DNA from: Beroe forskalii
Lineage: Eukaryota > Ctenophora > Nuda > Beroida > Beroidae
Direction of reading: 5' to 3'
DNA length: 64,000 bases
NCBI GenBank assembly: GCA_011033025.1
Contig: WFMF01000081.1
Coordinates: 124,001 to 188,000, forward strand
Part shown: positions 12,106 to 23,648 of the stretch, piece by piece
Numbering within the stretch: the stretch's first letter is position 1
Layout of the letters: each line of letters opens with the position of its first letter
The notes under the pieces: generated by a model
Databases searched by the model: none
Seen by the model: only the letters and a program-made list of their open reading frames with translations
What the model was told of the DNA's origin: nothing
Program-made: the position numbers and the translations under genes

Positions 12106-15100
12106 GAAATTTCTGTACCACTATTATCTTTATGAAACCAGCGACTTTTCCGACTTCAAATATTTCAATATTCGGTTTGGTACAAAGCAAACCCCACAAT
12201 CCATTCCTTGATACCATTTACCAAGTATCTCAACCTACAAATAATAATGGCCCCACCATTTAACCCCCTCTCTCTTTCGAGGCACTCAAATCCCTCTCTC
12301 AGATAATTTACACGTAGCCAAAATATTAAAATAATGCACAATCCCAAATGAAATCACGTTTCCCAAATATAGCATAGTAAGGATTTACCAATGATATATT
12401 TTACATCTAAGAGGAGCTCAGTAGCTCCCCCTCTCGCGCTGTATTTAATGACATTACAAGAACCTTAAAGCATCGTTATGAGTAATACCATTAGCTACCC
12501 CCGAAATACAGTAAATTTAACTCTCAGCACACAGCACACGGTCACTGGTCGATTGCGCTACAGGGAACGTAAAATATAATAAAACTTGAGTTGTATAACA
12601 AAGATAATACAATTACAACGCCATGCTAATATTCTTGATTGTTATCAACTTTAATAATCTACACAACATGATAGTACGAATTATTGTTGAACTCTAATAT
12701 CGGTAGAGACATTTTCAGACGAGACATTTACTGGAGGTGGTAGTAACTGGTAACCGTATACTCCCTATTTCTTCGTTTCTACAGCTCATAGAGTCATAGT
12801 GACATCATTATCATGATTTAGAATGGTAAATTGACAATGTCAAACGCCCTACATAACATTGCACTAAATTACCTACATTGTAACAAACGATATAATGAAT
12901 GATCGTACATTTAACGCTTCCTTTGGGCTCCATTCAAAGACCAAAGTTTCAAACGAACCTTTATTACCACCACTGCAGTTACATATATAAATTAGAAGAG
13001 GAATCGGGCGACTGACTGTAACCATGGTAACGGAGGAGGGAGGGGACTAGTGTGAATAATAATAATATGGTTGAGTGGTGGTGTCTCACTCTATCTTCCA
13101 GGTATACAGTGTTACAAGATAGTGGAATGTGGTAGCAGGAGGGGGTGATAGAAGTAACATGGTGAGGATGTGAGACAAAGGAAAAGACATGGAACAGAAT
13201 GTAAATACCAATGAATAGGCGTGAAGGGAACGTTTTATCACTTTCGGTAGAAAAACTGGCTCCGATCGTGGTTCAAGAATTTTCAGTTTTTCAATATGTT
13301 CTAAATTGATAGAACTCGACTTCAACGTGCTTCTGAATTCTATAAATATCCCAAAATCTCAATGAAAAGAACTCTTGTAGCAAGCTTAAAAACCACAGCA
13401 GTACTGTGCATGATAACACTAACTAATACAGTTGTCAGGCAAACTAACAAAGTAAACACGATGATGATGTACTCACCGAGTATCCCACTCTTCTCTAACT
13501 GATATAGGTAGGTTGCATACGAAAAATAGGCGGTTAAAATGTCATAAATTTATTATTTCAAACCATAATAATGATGTCACTGTCAGGCACCTAACAATCT
13601 TGCGGAACCAATACTTATCTTTAAACTTTATAACTGTTCTTAATTAAGTAGTCTCGTAATTATTCATTATGGAGGAGGATTTTTGAGCCGGGAAATTGAG
13701 CCGCCACCGATTTCTCACAGTTCACTACAAAGGATAAAACAGGTGCCGCTACACATTGACAAACACACTGTTTGCTAGAGAGAGTGTGTGTGAGTCACCA
13801 CAGGTGTCAGGAGTATCACACATATTGGCTATGTGTCAGGGGTGTACGAATCACTAATAATTAGCATATATAATTAGCACAATGTTTATACAGGTGTTTG
13901 GTGCTGCAACAGACAGACAGCACCTGCTGTCACGTGATAGAGTTACAGGAGGGTTGAGTGGGGGGTGCATATGAGTGTGTTTGCATAACATAATAATATG
14001 TTACACAAAATTATATGGTATTGTAAATTTGTGACTTTATGAAGTTACAATGCCGTGACAATTTAAAGTTTGACAGTTTACACATTCAGTCGTGATCAAC
14101 AACGTTCAGAAGTTTAATGAGCACTGTCATTGTTAGCTTTGAGCCCAACTAAAAATTATTTTCGTGAAACAGAGATCAGCATACAAAAGTAAAAAAAGTG
14201 TACGAACAATACAATCAAATTATGCCACGGTACGTTTGCTAACTTCGGCTGGACATCTTATGGTGATAATGGCAGGACTTATCATGATGGAAATTGCAGG
14301 AACCGCTAGATAAGCATATTCAATACCTACTTCAATAGCTCTGAGAACAAAGAACCGTAATTGTCATCAACGACATAGCCCATTACACGACCCAAACATC
14401 GGACCATAATACGACGATAAGAGGCGACAAAGTCTTGATCTTTAGACCAACCCAATTACAATATCCTGTAAGATCGTGAGCTCCATAATGGTGAAACAAC
14501 AAATTACAAGTATGAATTAAAAATTGTAATTAGGAAGTTACCATACTTGAAGCTATTAACCACAGGAAATCAGTTAGAACATAATGAGTCACAAAGAAGC
14601 AACAGGCGGTTCAGGGCAATCAATTCACTTCTATAAGCTATGATAATGACATCACTTTCTACTGAGCGTTTCTTGGGCGCGTGGTGGGTAGGATCTTGGA
14701 GCAACATCAGCTGAGACAACAAAAGCAGACAACAGTGTCCAAAACACGCTCCTATATAACAAGTGAGAGACAGAAAATAGACTTGTAAAATTTCCTGAGA
14801 TGTCACAACAATGACGACATTATGTTATGTGCACGCTGAAACGTACAAACACACAAACGAACACCCTAGAACGTACGAACAAACATTCAGACTACCAAAG
14901 CACATACGCACGCGAGCGGACCACTAGAGATTACTCAAAACAGAAGTAGAACAGTGGTTTGTTACGAAACGACAGATGTTTTACGCATCTAGATATAATA
15001 CAACTTCTGATAGCAAATAAAAGATAACAATCATAAAAAATCGTATCAAAATACAAAAATAGCGACTACATTTTTGATACAAATATATACATTCCTGGTA

Positions 15101-15999
15101 AGCAGATACCAGCTCTAGCACACAATATACAGTATAAGTGTGAACGTGTCTGAATATAGTTCCAGGCTCAGAAGGCAACTCCGGTTGCTTGATGACCTAC
15201 AGTACGATCCACAGTGTCACGCGCTAAAGAAGGGCGAGCTGGACGTCGACAACTGCATACGTTAAAGCGCAATAATGACGTCACTATTTCGTGTTTCTCG
15301 TCCGCGATCGCGAGTTGGGGCGAGTGTGTTGATGATCAAGCAGACCTCCTCTCAAAATAGAGGCACATGTCATCGTATGTACACGGTGTGACAAGCAATC
15401 GTAAGCTTGTAATGCGGAATAATTGCCTTCGTCAAGCTGAATTATTATGCTTATCATATCCAGTTTATGTTTTAGTATCGAGTCTGGTAAGGCGTGAAAC
15501 GTGAAGTCATTCAAGTTCTCAAGTTTAGAGATTTCGTGGGAAAAACGAACTGCCATAACATCATCATAATGCCAAGTAAGCGTAGACTTCACAAAGCAAG
15601 CGTAGTTGAAATGCCACAAGAATCCTTTCGTGGACTGTGCCCTGTGGAAATTTCTATGATCGATTGTTACAAGATGGTCACAGTAACGCTTGATAAGTCG
15701 ATAAATACCTCGTTAAGATTCATGAGGTTGGTAGTTTCATGGCATGATACAGGTGATACAATGGTATGAATAGAAGACAGTATGGTAAGGACCACTGTAA
15801 TCACAGGATTGCAACTTAGCAACTTGGTAACTTACTAAGACGACTCTCCCACCGATAACAGCAATCCATCTGAGAACATGATAAAGACTTGATAAAAGAT
15901 TAATTATGGAAAATAGTGAAAGAAATAATGATGAAAAAGCGAAGATAATCAACTGATAACAAGATTGAAAGTTCGTGTAAAATAATGCTAATGTGGGAG
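12106..15999. other. Intergenic stretch, no gene seen
   Basis: No exon with family resemblance and flanking splice sites is visible on either strand. Three members of the CATGATAATGACGTCA motif family (13,557; 14,637; 15,269) and one AAATAGGCGG motif (13,522) lie here. Remaining exons of ALKBH1 would be expected on the minus strand in this direction, but I could not find its second iron-binding motif. Confidence 0.5.
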
Positions 16000-16190
16000 G
16001 TTTATCATTTTGTAACGCACTTGGAAAAAATCTGTCCTTCCAAAAAGTTGAATGGGAGATTTACGCATGGTCATGCATGAATACCTGTCTGGTAATGGGG
16101 GGTACCATTTGGTTTTTGGGTATAAAAAATTACAACCCCCTTAGTGGTAAAAATATATTATATGGAAAAAAAAAAATTTTAAAAATTTTT
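16000..16190. other. Probable low-quality consensus at satellite edge
   Basis: Runs such as GGGGGG, AAAAAAAAAAA, TTTTT and CCCCC follow one another in an otherwise ordinary AT-rich stretch just before the satellite. This pattern suggests homopolymer miscalls at a poorly resolved array boundary rather than biology. Confidence 0.4.
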
Positions 16191-17840
16191 AAAAACCTTG
16201 ATTGGAATCCAATCAACGAACACCGATTAGAATACAGTCACAACAGCTTGATTTGAATCCAATAGATGAAGACGGAGTACAATACAGTCACAACACCTTG
16301 ATTGGAATCCAATCAACGAACACCGTGTAGAATACATCCACTACACCTTGATTGGAATCCAATCAACGAACACCACGTAGAATACAGTCACAACACCTTG
16401 ATTGGAATCCGATCAACGAACACGGAGTACAATACAGTCACTGCACCTTGATTGGAATCCAATCAACGAACACCGTGTATGATACACTCAATACACCTTG
16501 ATTGGAATCCAATCAACAAACACCGCGTAGAATACATCCACTACGCCTTGATTGGAATCCAATCAACGAACACCGATAACAATACAGTCACTACACCTTG
16601 ATTGGAATCCAATCAACTAACACCGAGTAGAATACAGTCAAAACACTTTGATTGGAATCCAATCAACGAACACCGAGTACAATACAGTCACTGCACCTTG
16701 ATTGGAATCCAATCAACGAACACCGTGTAGAATACAGTCACAACACCTTGATTGGAATCCAATCAACGGACACCGAGTACAATACAGTCACAACACCTTG
16801 ATTGGAATCCAATCAACGAACACCGATTAGAATATATCCACTACACCTTGATTGGAATCCAATCAACGAACACCGATTAGAATATATCCACTACACCTTG
16901 ATTGGAATCCAATCAACGAACACCGATTAGAATACGGTCACAACACCTTGATTGGAATCCAATCAACGAACACGAAGTACAATACAGTCACAACAGCTTG
17001 ATTGGAATCCAATCAACGAAGACGGAGTACAATAGAGTCACAACACCTTGATTGGAATCCAATCAACGAACACCACGTGGAATACAGTCACAACACTTTG
17101 ATTGTAATCCAATCAACGAACACGGAGTACAATACAGTCACTGCACCTTGATTGGAATCCAATCAACGTACACCGTGTAGGATACACTCAATGCACTTTG
17201 ATTGGAATCCAATCAACGAACACCGAGTAGGATACCGTCACAACACCTTGATTGGAATCCAATCAACGAACACCGCGTAGAATACATCCACTACACCTTG
17301 ATTGGAATCCAATCAACGAACACCGATTACAATACAGTCACTACACCTTGATTGGAATCCAATCAACGAACACCGATTAGAATATAGTCACAACACCTTG
17401 ATTGGATTCCAACCAAATAAAATACGGTAACAACTCCTTGATTGGAATCCAATCGCGTAGAATACATCAACGACACCGTGATTGGAATCCAATCAACTAA
17501 CACCGAGTAGAATACAGTCAAAACACTTTGATTGGAATCCAATAAACGAACACCGAGTACAATACAGTCACTGCACGTTTATTGGAATCCAATTAACGAA
17601 CACCGAATAGATCAAGTCACAACACCTTGATTGGAATCCAATAAAAAAAAAACGCCGTTTAAAATACGGCCAAAACACCTTGATTGGAATCCAATTAACG
17701 AACAGAGAGTAGAATACAGTCACATCACCTTGATTGGAATCCGATCAACGAACACCGAGTTTAATACAGTCACTATACCTTGATTGGAATCCAATCAACG
17801 AAAATCTAATGCAACACAGTCACAATACTTTGATTGGGCC
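16190..17840. repeat. Satellite array, 50-bp unit with CCAAT/ATTGG dyad
   Basis: About 33 tandem units of 50 bp. Each unit holds a strongly conserved part, CACC + TTGATTGGAATCCAATCAA + CGAACACC, and a looser 19-bp part near GATTAGAATACAGTCACAA. The 19-bp core is a perfect dyad: nine-base arms around a single central base, each arm containing a CCAAT pentamer. Indels and decay accumulate after about 17,400. The right edge merges into the intron that follows the last visible ALKBH1 exon; the donor at 17,849 is about 20 bases from recognisable satellite sequence. Confidence 0.95.
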
Positions 17841-17849
17841 TCAGCATAC

Positions 17850-19132
17850 CTGTATCCTGGCAGACCCAGGCTGATCGACACAAGAGGTTTGGAGAGGTCC
17901 CATTCCAGTTCGTCTTGGTGGAAGGCCAAGGTGTCCCCAGGATGGTAGAAATTTACGAGCGTCGCATCAGCTCTCAAATCCTCACATATACCCAATCTGG
18001 GAAGGGAATAGTGAGACAAAGTAACATCAGTGATGGGGCATCGATCTAAACTGCAATAAAATATAAGAATATAGAAAATATATTTCAGTCATCGTCAACA
18101 TTAATTCATAGCACATCATGTCACATTTTTACCTTTTTGTAATCAAATGAGCTAATTCTTTCAGTTCAACCGGGAATTCGGATTTGAAGCCAGGTCGATA
18201 TTCTCTAGCTGTCCAATCGTAATGATACCTGAAATTCAGAGATCTAAATTCAGAGATCTAATTTGTCTTGACTACAAAACCGTGATATGACCACAAGAGA
18301 AATTTTGTGGAATAAACTATGTTATATTGTTACGAATTTTCTGCTCACCCCATGGATATCCATCTGAGTTTATCAATGAGACAGTCCCCACGGGTGTCTA
18401 CAGCAGACCAGTAAGAGTGTCCTTCGTTTGGTGTCTCGCCAAGACAACTCAGATTAGTTCTGAACGTTTGAAGATTTAATTCACCCTATTTTTAATATCT
18501 CATATTATATTATTTATCTCACATTCTCACTGCGAAGGTACACTTTAAACACCTTATGTTTTGTACTCGGAATAAGTCATGAAACCTCACTTGATATTCA
18601 CATTCCTTCATTCCATCGCCCCGTCTCGTCCTTCCAGTGACGTAATGAAGCAGAACCCGCGCTAACAATCTCTTAATTCCATCGCCACTGAACGCTCCTT
18701 TTATCAGATAGAAACCAGGGTAGTGTGGGTGGGTAAACACATTCCAGCTTTCTGGGGCACTCAGGAATTCGTGAGGCGAGGGTTTTTCTCCTGAATAGAT
18801 GTGATGTGATGAAGGTTACAGAAAGGTCAGAAAGCAATATTTTGAGTTTTCTTCTAAAACGCAATGTGAAATAAGAACTGCCTCACTGAAATAAGAAAGA
18901 AACTGAAACTTCATATTTAAATTCGTATAAGACAACCAAAACTAATTCCATCATTGAACAGAGCCCACCGAAACATTCATGTCGATATTAAACCTGGTAA
19001 AGATTCTATAGGTTTCTGTTCAAAATTCTTGCAGCAGTCTCTACAATTCGTGTCTATCACCGTTTCCAAATTGGCATTCTTCTTTTTGAGGTCTTTGAAT
19101 GTTCTTTTAAGGATGTCCACGTCAGTGTCCAT
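17850..19132 (-). CDS. ALKBH1: AlkB homologue 1 (Fe(II)/2-oxoglutarate dioxygenase), 3' part missing
   Basis: ALKBH1 enzymes demethylate tRNA and DNA bases in nucleus and mitochondria. Five exons join in phase: 19,132-18,994 (ATG at 19,132), 18,790-18,586 (alternative donor 18,591), 18,459-18,349, 18,228-18,133 and 17,996-17,850. About 232 residues are visible. Family landmarks in order are NLETVID near the N-terminus, HPHYPGFYLIKGAF, DKLRWISMG joined to YHYDWTAREY, then the double-stranded beta-helix start NFYHPGDTLAFHQDELEWD with the HxD iron ligands (HQD), and SKPLVSISLG. Human ALKBH1 has the same order and is 389 aa. The second iron histidine and the 2-oxoglutarate arginine should follow, but the 50-bp satellite begins just past the last donor and I could not locate them. 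The gene is either split by the array or truncated. Confidence 0.9.
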
Positions 19133-20500
19133 TGTAATACATCAGTGCACGTTCGGATGAATCATGTTATAGCTCAACAAGATAGAATTTCCCAGAAATG
19201 AAGGCATAAATCGCATGAATATGAATGATTATAGCAAATTATTTTTTTTCCGATTTATTAAGAGGTAAATCGTAAAATATGACGTTTTGGGTTCCTATTT
19301 CCTACTAATTCAAATGAGCATCCTTCAAAATTGAATATACTACAAATGATAAATGATTAAAGAGAATCATAATCAACAATAGCAAAAGATCCATTATGAA
19401 TTCAATTATCAGTCATACTAACACGCTAAGTATTATTGTAAGAACTAGCACCGGGCTATAAAAATCAAAGTCAAATAATCCATAGGGCTGAATGGCTAAA
19501 TTTCGTGTTCTCAGCAACGTATGATAAAGTAAATAATCGAAACAAAAAGTTCGGTTGATAGGATAGGGTCATCATTTGATAGGCGAGTACTGCAGTTCGC
19601 GGCAGATGGAGACTTCAGTGTTATCCATAGCTCCGTCACTTTTCGTCTGTCCCTGAGAGGTGGATGTTCTGTCTCTAATGAATCTGAGAATCTGAGAGAC
19701 CGAGAGTAAGGAATTAGACTTTATGCTGGCAGTGGTGGTGGTGGTGGCTTAGAATGAATTAATTTGCCGGAAAGTTCTCATCCGTCATTGAAATTGGGGC
19801 ATATTAGAGAACACATTCCAGCCGTTTAACTTTGTTATCAATTTTTGCACGGATGAACACGTTTTTTGAGCAAATTATGATGGTTGAACTGAAAGTTCTC
19901 AAAGTCTGTCGGCACTGTAAAAGTACGATGATGATGAATTGAAATTAATTCGGATGAAATCTGCGTTTTACGCAATTAAAACGTACGTGAAATAATGTCT
20001 CTTCGCAAATTTTGCGTTCGGAAAGCGCGGCTCGAAAACTGGCGGTACGATTTTTGTCCCACATGTCACACTTTTGATTGGCCACACAAAATGTCACAGC
20101 ACGGCAAATTTGACATTCAGGAAAATTTGCCTTATTACTAAGCTGAATCAAATAAATTCTGCTTAGAATAGTCTATGCCTCATTACCTGAAACTTAAGTG
20201 TGATGCATTCCTGATTAAAAGTAAATATTGGTATTGGTCAGGTTTCATTGAAAACCCGAACTGACAGCCCTAGTCAGTAACAAGGATTAAAAGAACTACC
20301 ACAAGAATTACAACAATTCTCCAACAATAATTCATACAATAAGAGTTTCACTCACTTCATTCTCTGTGACGTAACTTGAAGAACGCTGTGGCTGGATGGT
20401 AGGGTGTTTGTAGTGTGGGTCAGTGTCAGAAGGAGAGATCAGTGGACCCCGGACCAGGGCTTTCTCTTTGTTTGTTCAGCAGGGAACACACCTGCACGCA
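19133..20500. other. ALKBH1 upstream region, nothing coding seen
   Basis: No exon or element is recognised between the ALKBH1 start codon and the first interspersed repeat. The ALKBH1 promoter should lie at the left side of this stretch, but no TATA or initiator is convincing. Confidence 0.5.
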
Positions 20501-20509
20501 AAAGGCAGT

Positions 20510-20990
20510 TTTAACTATTCATTCACTTTTTTATTCACCACTCGCCTTTTTGTGTTACAGAAAGGCATTGGGGGAGGGTAAGGAGTGGAAAATTGTCCGA
20601 AATTTGGATTATTATCAGTCGAAAAGGCCATTTTAGCCCAAAATAGTGAATTTGCTCGGTAATAAACGTAGAAAAAGGAACGATTTCAAAACTCTAAAGT
20701 CACTTGTATCTCACAGGAATGACCTGAAATAAATTTCAGGATTGTGGATGCCTCTAGAAATGAAATCTGAAAAACCAGAGTTTATGATGAACAAAATAGT
20801 GAACTTCGACTTCGACAATATCAAAAACTGGGAGATTCACCAATTTTGGCCAGATATGAGACTCGCAATTTTAGCCCAACAAGAGTTGCACCTGCCGGCA
20901 CATTTTTTGATGTCCGTTGTCTCCGTATTCATGCACTTAATTCCCCTCCCCCAACTAGGCGGTAAATGATCGCATTTACTAGATGCTAGC
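20510..20990. repeat. Interspersed repeat family, copy 1
   Basis: It carries GCCTTTTTGTGTTACAGAAA then GGCATTGGGGGAGGG, followed by AATTTGCTCGGTAATAAACG, ACTCTAAAGTCACTTGTATC and finally CACCTGCCGGCACATTTTTT with TTAATTCCCCTCCCCC. The same series of blocks, diverged, occurs at 22,190-22,530, so both are copies of one non-coding element. The first block alone recurs at 23,270-23,330 and 51,165-51,215. The block forms a short hairpin (GCCTTT...AAAGGC). Confidence 0.65.
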
Positions 20991-21059
20991 GGCTAGCTGT
21001 GTGATTGCTGTAGAACCCAACTAACCCCACTCCATAGGACGCCACTGTGCCACAAACAC

Positions 21060-21230
21060 CGATGAATGTTATACTAATATACGGTATGATGGAGCAGTAA
21101 TGATCTGAAGAAATTTGGAAAAAGGCATCGACGGACGGATAAACGGACATCAGCCGTAATTTTCGGGACTGACATTACAAAGGAGCAGTTTCAAGAAATT
21201 ACAGTAGTTCTAGACGAAGCCTCAGCTGCT
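21060..21230. repeat. Interspersed repeat with CGGACGGA core, copy 1
   Basis: GACGGACGGATAAACGGACA, then GGGACTGACATTACAAAGGA and AAATTACAGTAGTTCTAGAC, matches 23,105-23,200, where the CGGA/GGGA microsatellite is longer and is followed by the same GACTGATATTATAAAGGAGC block. This is the tail or link of the same interspersed family as the neighbouring copies. Confidence 0.6.
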
Positions 21231-21690
21231 ACCCATTCCAGAAGAAACAGCCTCAGAGATCACTGCTGATGGAGCTCAACTTGATATCAGAGCCAGAGGG
21301 TTCTGGCGAAATGGACATCACGCATTCTTCGATGTTAGAGTCTTCAACCTGTTGTCTGTCACATCCCTCAAATCATCGCTCAAGCTGTACTACTGCAACC
21401 AAAAACGAGAGAAGAAACGAGCCTACAACAACAGAGTGATGCAGAATGAAGGAGGCACATTCACGCCACTCGTGTTCACGGTGTTTGGCACAGCGAGCAG
21501 AGAATGCTCGAGCTTCTTCAAAACTTTGAGCATGAAATTAGACACAAAAACTGAGGTCAAAAATGAAGATGCAATTTGTTGGCTCAGATGTAACCAGTTC
21601 AAATCAAAGGGAATTGCTAACAAGGAAATGTTCAAACAGAAGATTTGGTATTGTTGGCTCATTGAAGACACAGGAGCCATCATTGGATAA
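21220..21690 (+). pseudogene. Fragment of a TE-associated nuclease-like domain
   Basis: One open frame running into TAATAA at 21,688 contains ADGAQLDIRARGFWRNGHHA, then FFDVRV, KKRAYNNRVMQNEGGTFTPL and VFTVFGTASRECSSFF. From memory of the family, this matches the conserved C-terminal block (D..ARGFWR...AFFDVRV...FTPLVF) of repetitive proteins common in cnidarians and other marine invertebrates, a PD-(D/E)XK-like fold. There is no N-terminal part: homology starts abruptly where the CGGACGGA repeat ends. After residue WLRC the sequence departs from the family. I take it as a truncated transposon relic. Confidence 0.5.
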
Positions 21691-22189
21691 TAATGGGTCT
21701 CTTAATTGAGCATTCATTATGACTGACATCATATTCATTGTTGTGTTGTGTCCCGATGTGCACTTAGCCACTTACTCTCAGTTAGCCTCCAGGACTGCGG
21801 CTTTGTTAACAGGGAAGGGGCTGAGACGGGTCCGCAGAACACAATTTACTGTCGGAACTACCGGTATGACACCAAACCGGCCTAGGTGAAGCATTTCTAG
21901 GAATGACTCGGTCAGAGCGGCTTTGAATTCAGATGTAAATTATCATTTTTGTGTATCAAAAATTGAGGCATGTGTGTGAGAGGCAGTAGAACTTCAAATA
22001 AAAACTTATATGTTTCGAATGACTTTGCAAACGATAAAGCAGATGCCAGACTTTGATTTTATGAGGATACCTATTAGGAGTTTTCATTTATGCATGATTT
22101 TAAAATTTCGAAGCGCTAATGTAAATACAATTTTGTAAATAATATTTTGTTTTCAAAAAAATAGTATTGTAAACCTGAACCAAGCTATG

Positions 22190-22530
22190 CTCATATCCTA
22201 TTTTAGGAACTCAAATCCCCAAATCACGTCCATAATCAATCCTTTCAATGACTTTTTCTAAAACAAAAAGTCAATTGGGCTGGGGAATGAAAAATTGTGG
22301 ATTTGCTCGATCACAATCGTAGAAGAGTTGATTCAAAATTATGAAACCACTTGTGTAATAGGGCGACAGTATTTCCATGGACGTGCTCACGTCATGTCTC
22401 GAAATGGTCCTCCCCCATAGTTCACAGTGCTCAAAGTTAACAAGAATTGCGCCTGCCGACACAATTCTTGTTTGTCCATTGTTCTGTATGCAGGCGCTTA
22501 ATTTCCCTCCCCCGTGATGCTTGATGTCTT
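22190..22530. repeat. Interspersed repeat family, copy 2
   Basis: The blocks are in the same order as copy 1: GACTTTTTCTAAAACAAAAA, GGGCTGGGGAATG, GATTTGCTCGATCACAATCG, AAACCACTTGTGTAATAGGG, GCGCCTGCCGACACAATTCT and AATTTCCCTCCCCC. Open frames here are by-products of the repeat. Confidence 0.65.
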
Positions 22531-22665
22531 GTAACTCAACATTTTGGAAATTGTAGTCTTAACGACCTGGGCAACATGCCTATTTGAGTATCGTGCCATC
22601 GTGTACGATACTCATCGTGTATCAGAAAACTGAAGATAAGCTAAGAAAATAAAAATTTGAAATTT

Positions 22666-22748
22666 GACTATAGTGGGGCTTGAACCCGTGACCTCTAGCG
22701 TGCCAGCACTACAAAGTCTGACGCGCTAACCGACTGCGCTACGAAGTC
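22666..22748 (-). pseudogene. Degenerate tRNA-like sequence (tRNA relic or SINE head)
   Basis: The minus strand has an A-box-like TAGCGCAGTCGGTTAGCGCG and a B-box-like GGGTTCAAGCC. The outer four bases GACT pair with AGTC. The anticodon stem GTCAG/CTGGC encloses an 11-base loop instead of 7, and the T stem has mismatches. A plus-strand sequence at 46,932-47,011 shares the same layout. It is probably not a working tRNA. Confidence 0.5.
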
Positions 22749-23039
22749 GTGAAATGACATGTTAATTATGTGTAACAATACGTGTAAAATTTCAGTTTTT
22801 TATTGTGATATTGATTCAATTTTCCACATCATTTCTCAAAGAATAGTCAAATTTGGCAAGCTTTCTTCACATTTACTCGGTCAATATCTTTTTTGGCGAA
22901 AAAAATCGTGTTTTTTGTGTGTGAAATACTGAAATAGTCGAAATGAAAATCAATTTCCAGGACATTAGATTTGGTCGATATGAAAACTTTAGTGACTGGG
23001 AATGTGGCACGGATGGGCCTGGTCAACGTATGAGATTAA

Positions 23040-23350
23040 AATTTTTGACAACCGAAAGCTTCATGAATTAGGAAATTCGTGATTTTGAAGATTTGTGTGA
23101 AAAGGGGACGGAGGGACGGACGGACGGACGGAGGGACGGAGGGACATTTTCGCGACTGATATTATAAAGGAGCAATCCGGGCACTTTCCAGAAATTACAG
23201 TAGTTGTATTGCAAACCTCGACCTGATATACACATATCCTATTTCTCACCTTCCCAAACCACGATCTCTGCCAACCCTCTCATTTGCCTTTTTGTATACA
23301 CAAAAATGCCAATGGGGAGGGAAAAAATCGCCCAATTCTTTCAAAAAGCC
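23040..23350. repeat. Interspersed repeat with (CGGA)n, copy 2, and hairpin block
   Basis: CGGACGGACGGACGGAGGGA at 23,110-23,140 is followed by the GACTGATATTATAAAGGAGC and AGAAATTACAGTAGTTG blocks shared with 21,120-21,220. The TTTGCCTTTTTGTATACACA hairpin block follows at 23,280. Confidence 0.65.
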
Positions 23351-23648
23351 TAGAATCAAGTTATTCCCCTGTCATGATGTTTTTCAGTTAGGATTTGAGC
23401 TAAAACTTCAAAATCAGAGATTCCTTAATTTTAAAATGGATCGAGATAACAGATAACTTTGGTCACATGCACACTATAGTTTGAGTTGAGCCACCAAGCC
23501 ATCATCCAGAAGAGTTTCTTTGACGAATGTCATAACTTGAAAAAAGACTTTGGATTGAAATAAATTTGCCTTAAGATTGAATTTATTCAAGCTTCTAAAT
23601 TGTATACGAAATGCAGGTGACTCCAAAAAGAATTTATTAATAATGTAC

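Larger units (their letters stand above)
1811..15287. repeat. Dispersed short motif family (consensus near CATGATAATGACGTCACT)
   Basis: A core close to ATTCTAAACCATGATAATG followed by ACGTCACT recurs in both orientations. Plus-orientation copies are near 1,811-1,830, 5,730-5,760, 7,949-7,970, 13,557-13,580, 14,637-14,657 and 15,269-15,287. Minus-orientation copies are near 2,114-2,129, 8,683-8,705 and 12,798-12,835. One further copy is at 31,788-31,812. Many keep the CRE-like palindrome TGACGTCA or a one-base variant. Flanks differ, so these look like cores of old interspersed elements or a recurrent regulatory motif. The positions were found by eye and the list may be incomplete. Confidence 0.5.

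Noticed and set aside
11777-12135. Two overlapping ORFs rich in VSRKAGVKEE-type peptides
   Set aside because: They are translations of the minisatellite in two frames, with no splice context.
15284-15619. 111-aa minus-strand ORF as the missing ALKBH1 3' part
   Set aside because: It contains none of the expected AlkB C-terminal motifs (iron histidine, RxxxxxR).
16190-17840. CRISPR-like pattern: ~30-bp conserved dyad repeats with ~20-bp more variable segments
   Set aside because: The variable segments are themselves repeats of one consensus, the genome is clearly animal with spliced genes, and there are no cas genes. It is a satellite.
21352-21690. A free-standing 112-aa gene
   Set aside because: The coding similarity begins upstream of any start codon and ends mid-domain, so it is a transposon fragment rather than a gene.
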